From Macrostomum hystrix (taxonomy: Eukaryota > Platyhelminthes > Macrostomidae), in NCBI GenBank assembly GCA_950097015.1, contig CATNEN010000003.1, forward strand, positions 3,637,501 through 3,701,500: a DNA stretch of 64,000 bases, in the 5' to 3' direction. Positions 11,068 through 22,600 of this stretch are shown here, piece by piece. The translations under genes and the position numbers were made by a program. The stretch's first letter is position 1, and each line of letters begins with the position of its first letter. A model generated the notes under the pieces. That model saw only the letters and a list, made by a program, of their open reading frames with translations. It ran no database searches and had not been told where the DNA came from.

Positions 11068-11490
11068 TCAGACAAGCGATTCCTGCTGATTCGCCAGCAC
11101 CGGCTGCAGCGGCTTGGGCAGTCGGGTTAGCGGCTGTCGCGGGCTGGCAGCACCAGCCGACTCCACCAGCGAAGGTCCTCGCATTGGCGCGTGCCGGCTA
11201 GAGAAGTGCAACAGCTGCCTGCTCTGCCTGCCGCCAGTTGTTGCTGAGTCGATGCTGTCCCGCTTGTGCAGCCGGCTGAGTCGATCGAACTCTTGGTTTC
11301 GATGCCGAGTAGCCTCGTCACAATCCGGGCGATGCTGGTGCTGTTGCTGGTGCTGGTGCTGGTGCTGTTGCTGGTGCTGGTGCCGCGCCTGGACGGACGG
11401 CTGTTGAAACGGCTGTCTCGCAGCTGGCTCAAGGCCAATCAACTCTAAGCGAGTCTCTGAGCTGGACCGCTTGCGAAATCGAAACTGTTG

Positions 11491-11532
<42 letters not shown>

Positions 11533-14025
11533 AGTTGATTGACGCCGCGCAGCCGCGGTCGCAGCCGCCGCAAGTGAAGCCGAGGCTGGATTAACTCTGA
11601 CAGGCCCGGTTGTTGACGTTCCAGTTGTTGTTTTCGCCAACGTCGAAGTCGGAACAGGCGAAGAAGTCGCCGCTACCGATGAAACCATCGGATGCCGCGA
11701 CTTTGACTCCGCGAGTGGATCGAAGTCAGCTGGGAGTGGCTGCCTACCACTGCTGCCGGCACTGCTGCCGCTGCCACCGGGTCCAACCGACGCCGGTCGT
11801 CGTTTCATGCGAGCGGGCACCGGCGGTCGCTCCCGGCGCGGAGTTGCCAGTGTGGTCACCTCCTGGTACGGAAGCGGCGGCGGTGGTAGCAGTTGTCTCT
11901 GCTGCGGCCGCTGCTGCTGCTGCTGCTGTTGCTGCTCTCTTGATCGTTGACTTCGAACTTGGCGCTTCATGGCAATCTCATACGGTGGCGGCTGCTGGCG
12001 TTCAGGTATGTCAATCGAAGCGCCGGTAAAAGCTGAAGATGATCGCTGACTGTCGTCAAGTTGCTGATCACTGAGCTGCAGGCCCGAATCTTTTGACAGG
12101 GAAGACATTGAGAGTGGCTCTGTCGCACCTGCTGGCCTGACTCCGTCCACTGCGAGCAGGCTCTCCGTGGAAGACATTGGATCGTCAGGCTTGCAAATGT
12201 GTCTCAAAAAGCTGTCCAGAGCTCGCGCATTCGCCTTCGCATCGGGCCAGATGTCGTTGAAGTTGGCGATCATCAGCTCGATGAGCTTGTTGACGCGCTG
12301 CGCCTCCTGTTCCATTGTTGCTAGGCTGGCTCCTTGTGGGTCGTGGTCTAGCACCGAGAAGGAAACGGAAGTGCCAATATTGGCGGGCGTCATCTGATTC
12401 TGCTCGTGATTATCGGCCACCCGGCGCAGAACAGTCATGAGCATATGCAACAGGTGAGTATTCTGGGGCTGCATCTGCTGGATGATGCTTCGAATGTCGG
12501 ATATCGCCTTCTGTTGGCTAATGGACTCGTGCACGAGATCATGTCCAATGCGGCTCCACTGGTCGGCGAGGCTATTTTGCAGCAGGTTGCCGGGCAGTTT
12601 CCTGAGGTAGTGCTTCAAAGCGTCGGCAATGCAGTGCTCGCCGAAATTGTTCAACTGCGGCAAATTGTCGGGTTTGGACAGGTCGTACTGACTGAGCAGC
12701 TGCAGCACCTGGTTCTTCTCGCTGACGGAGCCCGGCTGACGGAAGATGCCGCGTGCCGCAAAGCAGCGATGGTAGATTTGAGCCAGGAGGCACGTGACTG
12801 GCCTGGAGACAGTGCCTGACGGATACAGCTCGGTCAACGATCGGCCAATAATGCTTGAAGGCTCGCTCGAGCCGCAGCCGCTCAGGTTGCTGCTGCTTGA
12901 TACCGCTAGAGCTTCCACTGAACTCTGCCGGACAAGACGACTGCTGGTGAGCCAGCTGCGAATCTTTCCAGAGGCTCGTCGGCTCTGGTTCTGCTGCTGC
13001 AGCTGGTGCTGGTGCTGGTTTTGCTGCTTCTTTTTCTTGGAAGCGGAGCACGAGCCGGCGGAACAGGCGTCCATTGAGTGCAGTGACAGTCGGACCACAG
13101 TGGCATCGTGGCAGAGCGTCTCTTCTAAGTCCATCGAGTTGGAGTCGTTCGGACTGGTTGAAGACGCTTCAGACTGGACGCTGCCGCGACGTCGCTCCGA
13201 TCTGTGCCTGTCGTGGATGTTGTACAGCACGGTGGCGAAGATCGACTCGCAGCCGACGAAGCAGTGACCGCTAGATCCTTCGAGGCATAGCTGTGCTCGA
13301 AGACTCGAGTCCAGTTTGAAGGCCGACTTACATTTGCGCACAATCTCATTGGCTGTTTCATGTGGCTTCACAGTTAGAAGCTGCATCGAGCTTGGCAGCC
13401 CTTCGACTGCAGCAGACGGACTCCCGGACGCCGCGTCCAGCTGGATGCAGCTGCCCAGACTCACCAAGAACTGCTCGTTCGGATCCGCATAGTCCCCGTA
13501 CAGTCGACACAGAGTCTCCTGGTTGACCTTCTGAAAGTTCAGCAAGAATTGTTCCTTCTCGCCGCTGGTTGCAAACGTCACGATCATGAGGTCTTTGTTC
13601 CAGCCGGCCAGCACGGCCAGGCTTTCGTCCTTGATCCGGTGACTGTCGCTCGGTACGTAGTCCGAGATGTTTCTGCGCAACCAAACGTAATAGACAAATA
13701 TTTTGGCCTTCAGTTTCTCCTTCTTCTTCAGCTTCAGCTGGTCACCCTGCAGCTGAAGTACCCTGTCAGAGGGATCCTGCTCGAAGTGCAGCTGATTTTT
13801 AGACGACTTCTTGCGCGAATGCACGCTTACGCGCGCCTCGAACAATGTCTCGCCAGCCAGATGCTCGTCCTCGGAGGAGCTGACGCATTCGCCGCTGGAC
13901 TCGCGCAACAGTCGCGACATTCCACCGCCGTTGACAAAGGATCTGGTTACTGGCGGAGTCTGCAACAGATGCTGCTGCTGTGGATGCGCCTGATGACGCC
14001 TGTACACTATGCCAGTTTCGTCCAT
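11068..14025 (-). CDS. ARHGAP20-like Rho GTPase-activating protein (PH-like, RA-like, RhoGAP), intronless
   Basis: A single frame of 985 residues. Residues about 60-165 look PH-like (basic KLKKKEKLKAKIFVYYVWL, then LMIVTFATSGEKEQFLLNF), and about 210-275 look like a Ras-associating domain (LTVKPHETANEIVRKCKSAF). A RhoGAP domain spans about 393-580. The catalytic arginine finger is Arg429 in GIFRQPG. The conserved lysine lies in ADALKHYLRKLPGNLL, and the asparagine block is MTPANIGTSVSF. This order matches ARHGAP20-type proteins, which speed GTP hydrolysis by Rho-family GTPases. The C-terminal 400 residues are low complexity with long Gln and Gln/His runs, which probably vary in length. The ATG at 14025 follows an AG two bases upstream (cgtctcag-ac-atg), so a 5' UTR intron or trans-splice acceptor is likely. 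Lack of introns in so long a coding region is notable beside the intron-rich neighbours. Confidence 0.9.
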
Positions 14026-15094
14026 GTCTGAGACGAACGGACAAAACTAAACGAGAAAAGCAAAGGTGTTTTTATTGAGCTCGTACCCTGGCAGGCTGCC
14101 TAGCTCATTATTAATAGGCCTGCTATATTTATTGCTTTGGTGCGGGGAAAGCTATTCTGGTTTTTCAATTGAGCCAGATTTTCAAAAACTGCTTCGACTA
14201 TGGCGAGAGGCACGCTGTGGAGGGAGGAGAGTGTGGAGGGGTTAGACAAGTTATTAGCCCGGCGAAGAAGGACCAGAGGCGGAGACTAAGTTAGTCTTCG
14301 GTTGGGCAAACGACGTACGCTCTACAGCGGCTCTGTGCACAGGAAAACTCCGTCTCTCCTTCACCACACCACGTGTCCCTGTCTTTCTCTATCTCTCTCG
14401 CTCTGCTTCTCTGCTTCTCAACAGGCCTTCATGCGTTCTGTACTCGGTCCGACGGTTAAAGCCAGTCACAGTAAACTACCTCAGTACCAGTGTGTGGTTG
14501 GCCTAGCTCTTACTTTTAATTACAAGGCCATTGAGCTCATAAGACTTGAGCAATTATGCACCAATATATTAGTGAGTGTGTGCCAAAAAACAAGTTTACC
14601 TTTCAGTGAACATAAAAAATAGCCACCCGCTCATGATCAGTATTGTCTCTCTTCGTTAAGATGCTTGAGTTCTTTTGTTCTTTATATATTCATGCATCGG
14701 ACGCCCTGGTTAGCCCTGTGTACTTTTATCGCCAAAATCTTCGTGCACGTTTTCAAAGCCCTTTTTACTGCTGAACAATTCAATACCAAGCTCTCTACTG
14801 TTCAAGTGTTTCCAGTGTAGGCGCGCGGTTGAAAGTAAAAAGAATTTTCTCACAAATTTGGCTACATGACGAATCTTGTGCTCACACCACACACACACAC
14901 ACCCTACACACACACAAGTGCACTGAGTGAGAGAATGAGACAATATAATGCAAGCAACAGGCATCACCGACTCTCAAGAATGAACCAAGTCCCCAAACCT
15001 TTCAGGAAAGGTTTTGTCATAAAACTGCCGTAGCATATGGTTCTTGCAACATCGTAACCTCATAATAATAATATAATATAATCATAATCATAGT
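14026..15094. other. intergenic upstream of the RhoGAP gene, no gene seen
   Basis: This is the 5' flank of the RhoGAP gene. It contains a CA-type microsatellite at about 14886-14920 and a CT-rich tract at about 14370-14420. No convincing reading frame or promoter motif was recognised. Confidence 0.5.
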
Positions 15095-15387
15095 TGCAGG
15101 ACGGCTGCGGCCAATGGCACATCATTTAGTGACACTAGACCCACAGCCAGCGAGGAGGCAATTCTGCTCATTTCGCTGACTCCTGAGCACACACTTTCTC
15201 AGATACTATACGCAGGCACACACTTTCACTGTGCCTTGGAGGTTGGCCTTCAAGGTTGGCCTTGGTGATCAGCCCCCAAGCCTTCTCTGCGTGGCTGCGC
15301 CCCAAATAAATGTGGCCTCGCCGTAGAATCGAACTTAGGGACCGTGGTGCGAGAGGCAAACGCGTTAACCGCTCTGCCACCGACCCC
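15095..15387 (-). mobile_element. SINE family II copy
   Basis: Reverse-oriented full block order of family II: gcggccaatggcacatcatt, cctgagcacacac, actgtgccttggaggttggc, cgccccaaataaatgtggcc, then cgccgtagaatcgaac and gcggttaacgcg-type A box in complement. The tRNA-like head is at the right end, near accgctctgccaccgacc. Confidence 0.82.
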
Positions 15388-15899
15388 TTTCGTTACCTCT
15401 TACACTGAGCCATTATTAAACGATCTGTACGTGCAGATTTCACAAAATGGAACTGATAATAATTTAAATTCGCAAACATGGCGTGATTCGAAAGTTAAAA
15501 TGCCTCTTGTATTTAAAACGAACTCCTTTAGAACATTAGAAGTGCAAATCTACCTTTAAAGTATAACTCTATATTCCCTCTGTGTACAAGGTACGCCACT
15601 GATTTTAGGTTTAAATTGTGTACTATTGTAGTCGTAGATAGCAAAGTTGCGCAAAAACTTTGCTTCTCGTGTCAAAATGATAAGGGGACAAAAATACCAG
15701 TTCAAGTTTTAATTTTCAGCTTCTAACATAAGCATTTCTATGCAATTTAGATTTGTTTTTTATTTTATAACTAAGATTCAACTAACGAAAAAAACTTTAC
15801 AGTCAAGTGCAAAGAGTGGTGAGATAAGGAGGCGTAATTTCTATTATTATCTCTGCAACGCTTTGCTCAATCTTTACGGGTGTGGAGGTTCAAATCAAA
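15388..15899. other. intergenic, no gene seen
   Basis: AT-rich sequence between a SINE and the 47-bp array. Nothing recognisable beyond short chance reading frames. Confidence 0.4.
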
Positions 15900-17460
15900 G
15901 ATTAAATTCTTGTCGAATGCAGGGCTTCTATTGTAGGGTTCTGCTTGTCGAAATTCTTGTCGAATGCAGGGCTTCTATTGTAGGTCTCTGTTTGTCGAAA
16001 TTCTTGTCGAATGCAGGGCTTCTATTATAGGGTTCTGTTTGTCGAAATTCTTGTCGAATGCAGGGCTTCTATTGTAGGGTTCTGTTTGTCGAAATTCTTG
16101 TCGAATGCAGGGCTTCTATTGTAGGGTTCTGTTTGTCGAAATTCTTGTCGAATGCAGAGCTTCTATTGTAGGGTTCTGTTTGTCGAAATTCTTGTCGAAT
16201 GCAGGGCTTCTATTGTAGGGTTCTGTTTGTCGAAATTCTTGTCGAATGCAGAGCTTCTATTGTAGGGTTCTGTTTGTCGAAATTCTTGTCGAATGCAGGG
16301 CTTCTATTGTAGGTCTCTGTTTGTCGAAATTCTTGTCGAATGCAGGGCTTCTATTGTAGGGTTCTGTTTGTCGAAATTCTTGTCGAATGCAGGGCTTCTA
16401 TTGTAGGGTTCTGTTTGTCGAAATTCTTGTCGAATGCAGGGCTTCTATTGTAGGTCTCTGTTTGTCGAAATTCTTGTCGAATGCAGGGCTTCTATTGTAG
16501 GTCTCTGTTTGTCGAAATTCTTGTCGAATGCAGAGCTTCTATTGTAGGGTTCTGTTTGTCGAAATTCTTGTCGAATGCAGGGCTTCTATTGTAGGGTTCT
16601 GTTTGTCGAAATTCTTGTCGAATGTAGGGCTTCTATTATAGGTCTCTGTTTGTCGAAATTCTTGTCGAATGCAGGGCTTCTATTGTAGGTCTCTGTTTGT
16701 CGAAATTCTTGTCGAATGCAGGGCTTCTATTGTAGATCTCTGTTTGTCGAAATTCATGTCGAATGCAGGGCTTCTATTGTAGGTCTCTGTTTGTCGAAAT
16801 TCTTGTCGAATGCAGGGCTTCTATTATAGGTCTCTGTTTGTCGAAATTCTTGTCGAATGCAGGGCTTCTATTATAGGTCTCTGTTTGTCGAAATTCTTGT
16901 CGAATGCAGGGCTTCCATTGTAGGGTTCTGTTTGTCGAAACTCTTGTCGAATGCAGAGCTTCTATTGTAGGTTTCTGCTTGTCGAAATTCTTGTCGAATG
17001 CAGAGCTTCTATTATAGGTCTCTGTTTGTCGAAATTCTTGTCGAATGCAGGGCTTCTATTGTAGGTCTCTGTTTGTCGAAATTCTTGTCGAATGCAGGGC
17101 TTCTATTGTAGGTCTCTGTTTGTCGAAATTCTTGTCGAATGCAGGGCTTCTATTGTAGGTCTCTGTTTGTCGAAATTCTTGTCGAATGCAGGGCTTCTAT
17201 TGTAGGTTTCTGTTTGTCGAAATTCTTGTCGAATGCAGGGCTACTATTGTAGGTCTCTGTTTGTCGAAATTCTTGTCGAATGCAGGGCTTCTATTGTAGG
17301 TCTCTGTTTGTCGAAATTCTTGTCGAATGCAGGGCTTCTATTGTAGGGTTCTGTTTGTCGAAATTCTTGTCGAATGCAGGGCTTCTATTGTAGGGTTCTG
17401 TTTGTCGAAATTCTTGTCGAATGCAGGGCTTCTATTGTAGGGTTCTGTTGGTCGAAATGC
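15900..17460 (+). repeat. 47-bp minisatellite, about 33 copies
   Basis: Long homogeneous array of a 47-bp unit made of gaaattcttgtcgaatgcag, ggcttctattgtagg and ttctgtttgtc. Two main variants alternate irregularly: tagggttctg and taggtctctg, plus gcagagc for gcagggc. Divergence rises at the right end (17440-17530), as expected for an array edge. No gene is seen around it. Confidence 0.95.
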
Positions 17461-17924
17461 CTGACTTCCTGTCGAATTTAGGTTTTGATTGTAGGTTTAC
17501 TGTCTGTCGAAATTGTCTAGAATCCAATCTTTTTTTGTCAAAATTTTCTATCGCTATCTTACTCGTAGACTGTGTTGTTAAGTGCTTCAAATGTACAATT
17601 CTACTGTTGCTATACTTATTTCTATTCCGACAATATGTAAGAAGTGAGTCATTCGAGTGGGCGTCAAATGAATGCCAGAATCGTACATATTTTCAAGTAC
17701 AGCAGTGCATAGTTGACACTAATTAATAGGGTTGCAGCCAGCATGATGCATTGCATTCTGATACTAGCTGCAATGACTAGTCAGCCATTGTAAATAGATA
17801 AGTATAGAGCTCTTTCTAAATTTGAACTGCAGTAAAGAATTAAGATTGAAAAAGCAAAATTAAATATTACTTTTATTGTCGGCCTCTTTAAAGTGCATCT
17901 ATTGAAGTTACTCATGCCAACAAA
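17461..17924. other. spacer between two arrays, no gene seen
   Basis: The left part (to about 17540) is decayed 47-bp repeat. The rest is AT-rich with no recognisable feature. Confidence 0.4.
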
Positions 17925-18690
17925 CTGAAGTATCTGATTTCAGTAGTGTCTGTAACTGAAGTCCCTGTTTACAGTAGTGTCTGTAACTGAAGTCTCTGAT
18001 TACAGTAGTGTCTGTAACTGAAGTCTCTGATTACAGTAGTGTGTCTGTAACTGAAGTCCCTGTTTACAGTAGTGTCTGCAACTGAAGTCTCTGATTACAG
18101 TAGTGTCTGTAACTGAAGTCTCTGATTACAGTAGTGTGTCTGTAACTGAAGTCTGTGTTTACAGTAGTGTCTGTAACTGAAGTCTCTGATTACAGTAGTG
18201 TCTGTAACTGAAGTCTCTGATTACAGTAGTGTCTGTAACTGAAGTCTGTGTTTACAGTAGTGTCTGTAACTAAAGTCCGTGTTTACAGTAGTGTCTGTAA
18301 CTGAAGTCCCTGTTTACAGTAGTGTCTGTAACTGAAGTCTGTGTTTACAGTAGTGTCTGTAACTGAAGTATCTGTTTACAGTAGTGTGTCTGTAACTGAA
18401 GTCTCTGATTACAGTAGTGTGTCTGTAACTGAAGTCTGTGTTTACAGTAGTGTCTGTAACTGAAGTCTCTGATTACAGTAGTGTGTCTGTAACTGAAGTC
18501 TGTGTTTACAGTAGTGTCTGTAACTGAAGTCCCTGATTACAGTAGTGTGTCTGTAACTGAAGTCTGTGTTTACAGTAGTGTCTGTAACTGAAGTCTCTGT
18601 TTACAGTAGTGTCTGTAACTGAAGTCCCTGTTTACAGTAGTGTCTGTAAATGAAGTCTCTGATTACAGTATTGTGTCTGTAACTGCAGTT
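17925..18690 (+). repeat. 31-33-bp minisatellite, about 24 copies
   Basis: Tandem copies of gtgtctgtaactgaagtctc followed by tgattacagta. Length variants come from an extra gt in gtgtgtctg (33 bp), and sequence variants are ccctgttt, ctgtgttt and ctctgatt. Each unit contains TTACAG followed by TAGTGT. The array is intergenic, downstream of the minus-strand SLC26 gene that ends at 19699. Confidence 0.93.
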
Positions 18691-19698
18691 CAATTTCATT
18701 TAGAAATCGGAAGTAGAATTGCAAAACTTTTATTTTGTATTTGGTTCATATTCCAACTCATAAAAACACACACAATCGCCAAATTAAGTCATCGTTAATG
18801 CTTTTACCAATATGCGAAATTTCTAATGTTCATTTATGCGAAATTGGAAAGAATTTATTACTAAAGCTAGAAGACTATTTGGTAGTTGGTTACAAACTAG
18901 AAGCCTAAAAAACTACAAGTCGTGTCAGCTCTGGTGTCTCTGGTGTCTCCTCTGGTGTATATTGTTGCTGTTGTTATTAGAAGCCTAGTCAAATTAACTA
19001 ACAATTAAGAATTAGTAATAAAAGTTTTCAAAGCTAGTGTGACGTTTTTACTTGCTTTTAAGGCGTATTTACTGTAATTATTTGGGTGGCCCTTAAAAGG
19101 GCCGTTTTAGCGAACTCACGATTCATGAAAAACTGTTTTAATTAAAAATTTTAATTAAAAAATCTAATATTATAAATTCTTAAGATATATTAGTATTGAC
19201 AAATAATTAAACGCCAAGCCATGATGAAGCGATTTCATAATAACAAAAAACTGTCTTAGAAAACTTTATCTAAAACAATAAAAACACAGACTCACACAAT
19301 AAAACACAAGCTGAGTTTTATCCAGTGTCTAAAAGTTTATGGCAAGAACTGTTTTTTTATGTGATTTGTGGAGAGTGCACAGCTAATCAGTCAGTGTACT
19401 AAATTAAGTTGAGGTACGAACTAACGACCTTTCGGATAAAATTCCACCTAAAAGGCAAACACAAATAATCGAAAAACAGATCACGATAAATACTAAAGAG
19501 ATTAATTTTCCTGCAATGCTTTAATGATGAAAATACTCATAAAATGTATTAAGAACATATGAAGAAAATAAAAAATCATATTGAGATTACTAACAGTAGC
19601 AAATAATGCATTTCTACTGACAATTTTCAGCGAGCGTCAATAAAAACATGAGAATACCGAAATGAAAGCAGAGGAAAGCAACGCTAGAAGCAGAAAAC
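18691..19698. other. 3' flank of the SLC26 gene, no gene seen
   Basis: AT-rich sequence that must contain the 3' UTR of the minus-strand SLC26 gene. A gtgtctctggtgtctcctctg stretch near 18930 is locally repetitive. No other feature is supported. Confidence 0.4.
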
Positions 19699-22600
19699 CT
19701 AAAGCTTAGTATCGCTATCGCCTGTTCCGATAGGCCTATCAATATCATCGTTATCAATATCAGCCGCTTCGTTAATGCGCTCGCTAGATGAAGACTTGGC
19801 GTCCTTAGTAACGTGAGGAACGGCGATAGCGTACAGTACGGCGTCGTGCAGGCTAATAAAGAACTGGGATTTATTGGCGTGCTTGTAGAAATCGTGCAGT
19901 TCTAGATGGGTCCTGACCGATTCTTTGCAATGTCCGAAGAGCACGCGATAACCCAGCTTTGTTAGGCGCAGGTAGGTCTGCAAACATTTTGGGAGGTTTT
20001 GGGATGAGCTAATGAGAATTTAGGAATTAGTTTATTGCCAACCAGTAGGGATCGAGTATGGTTCTACAGTGATACTAATACGGATTAAGCATGGATCTGT
20101 AACGGATTAAGCATGGATCTGTAACGGATTAAGCATGGATCTGTAACGGATTAAGCATGGATCTGTAACGGATTAAGCATGGATCTGTAACGGATTAAGC
20201 ATGGATCTGTAAAGGATTAAGCATGGATCTGTAACGGATTAAGCATGGATCTGTAACGGATCTGTAACGGATTAAGCATGGATCTGTAACGGATTAAGCA
20301 TGGATCTGTAAAGGATTAAGCATGAATCTGTAACGGATCTGTAACGGATTAAGTATGGGTCTGTAACGGATCTAGCATGGATCTAGTATCGATCTACTAG
20401 GGATCTAGAATTGATCTGGAATAGATTTAGTATGGATCTAGCATGGATTTAGCATGTATTTAGTATGGATCTAGCATGGATTAAGTATGGATTTAGCATG
20501 GATTTAGTATGGATTTAGTATGGATTTAGTATGGATTTAGCATGGATCTAGCATGGATCTATCATGGATTTAGTATGGATCTAGCATGGATTAAGTATGG
20601 ATCTAGCATGGATTTAGTATGGATCTAGCATGGATTAAGTATGGATCTAGCATGGATTTAGTATGGATCTAGCATGGATTAAGTATGGATTTAGTATGGA
20701 TCTAGCATGGATTTAGTATGGATCTAGCATGGATTTAGTATGGATTTAGTATGGATTTAGTATGGATTTAGCATGGATCTAGCATGGATCTATCATGGAT
20801 TTAGTATGGATCTAGCATGGATTAAGTATGGATCTAGCATGGATTTAGTATGGATCTAGCATGGATTTAGTATGGATCTAGCATGGATTTAGTATGGATT
20901 TAGCATGGATTTAGTAATGGATCTAGCATGGATTTAGTATGGATTTAGTATGGATCTAGAATGGATTTAGTATGGATCTAGCATACATTTAGTATGGATT
21001 TAGTATGGATCTAGCATGGATTTAGTATGGATCTAGCATGGATTTAGTATGGATTTAGCATGGATTTAGTATGGATCTAGCATGGATTTAGTATGGATCT
21101 AGCATGGATTTAGTATGGATCTAGCATGGATTTAGTAATGATTTAGCATGGATTTAGTATGGATCTATCATGGATTTAGTATGGATCTAGCATTGCTCAC
21201 CTCTCTGATAGTCCTGACGCCGACCATATCGGCGGACACCCAGGAGGAGCAGTCCAGCACAATGGTGTGCACGAGTTCACTGGAGGCACCGGCGCTGTCT
21301 CCAGCAGCTTCATCATCGCCAGACTGTTGAAGTTCACTAGCCAGACGCAGCAAATAGTCTCGAAATCGTTCAGCGTTGGCAAAATTCACCGGAGCGTCGA
21401 AGCGAACAATTTTCAATCCGGGAATCTCGTTAGCAGAAGCGTACACTTTCACATTCCGGTAGATGTCCGTGTCTTCAATGCGGCCCAGGATGGCAATCCT
21501 CGGGTTCTGCGTTCGCAGAATCACTGAGAACAGTGTGAAGCCCAGACCAATGGCCAGGCCTAGGGTGACATCCAGGATGAGAACGGACAGAGCTGACACC
21601 AGCCACACGCTGAAATCAATGCGAGACACTCGCCAGATCTGCGGCAGCTCGGCGACTTGCAAGATGATGTTTACTAGAGACACGACAATGATGGAGCCCA
21701 GAACGCAGGTTGGAATCGCGCGAAAATATGGCCCGATAGCCAGCAGAACAAGTAGCATACCCATGCAACTGACAAGGCTGGCTAATTGGCTTTTCATGCC
21801 CACCTGGAGTTGGGTTTTTGAGCCGGGCAAGCTTTGTGAGGTTTGAAATTCTCTTTTAGACTTTTGTCGTTTCTAGGAAAGTAGCTACGATTAGGAATGC
21901 AAAAGTTTTTGGTTTCTTAGAAATTATCGCTAAGAGGAAGTTCCAGCTTTCTTAGAAATTTTTCCGGTTGGTTGTAAGAGGAGGTTGTTGTCTTGTGGTT
22001 AGACCGTCGGAATCATGACGTGAAGGTCGGGGGTTCGATTCCCGACTCCACTGGAACAATTTGTGTCATTTAGCAAGACACTTTGCTCTGCATTTCCTCA
22101 GTTCACCTAACTGTTAAATTTGAGGTTGGGTGTGGCGTCCCCCCCCCCCAGTCCATGGACTGAACAGCCGTACGCAGCCTTCAGATGCGCCGCGCAATAG
22201 CTGCTGCTGTGCTTATTGTAATTAATGGCAGTCTTTTTAACTAACTCACCGAAACAACAACGGAATTTCTGGCCAAAGCGCCGCAGGCAAAGAAGCACTG
22301 GAAGAAGCTAGAGATCAGGCTGCTGACGCCCAAGATTGCAAAGTCCTCGTTGAAGTCGTAGTTATATTGAAACTCCAGGCAGTACATTTTGGCCAGAGAC
22401 ATTGTGATGACACCGCCGACAATGCCAACCGGGATTGCCGAGGGGAATACAGTCGGCAGGAATCCCAAGTCAGGAATAATCGGAGCCGGGAGACCGCGTG
22501 GAACATCGCCAACAATGGCCACGCTGAGACTGGCGTTCATATCGGAGAATTCCGAGGCCAATAGTGTCGCAATGATGATGAAAAGCTCGATTGGCAATGG

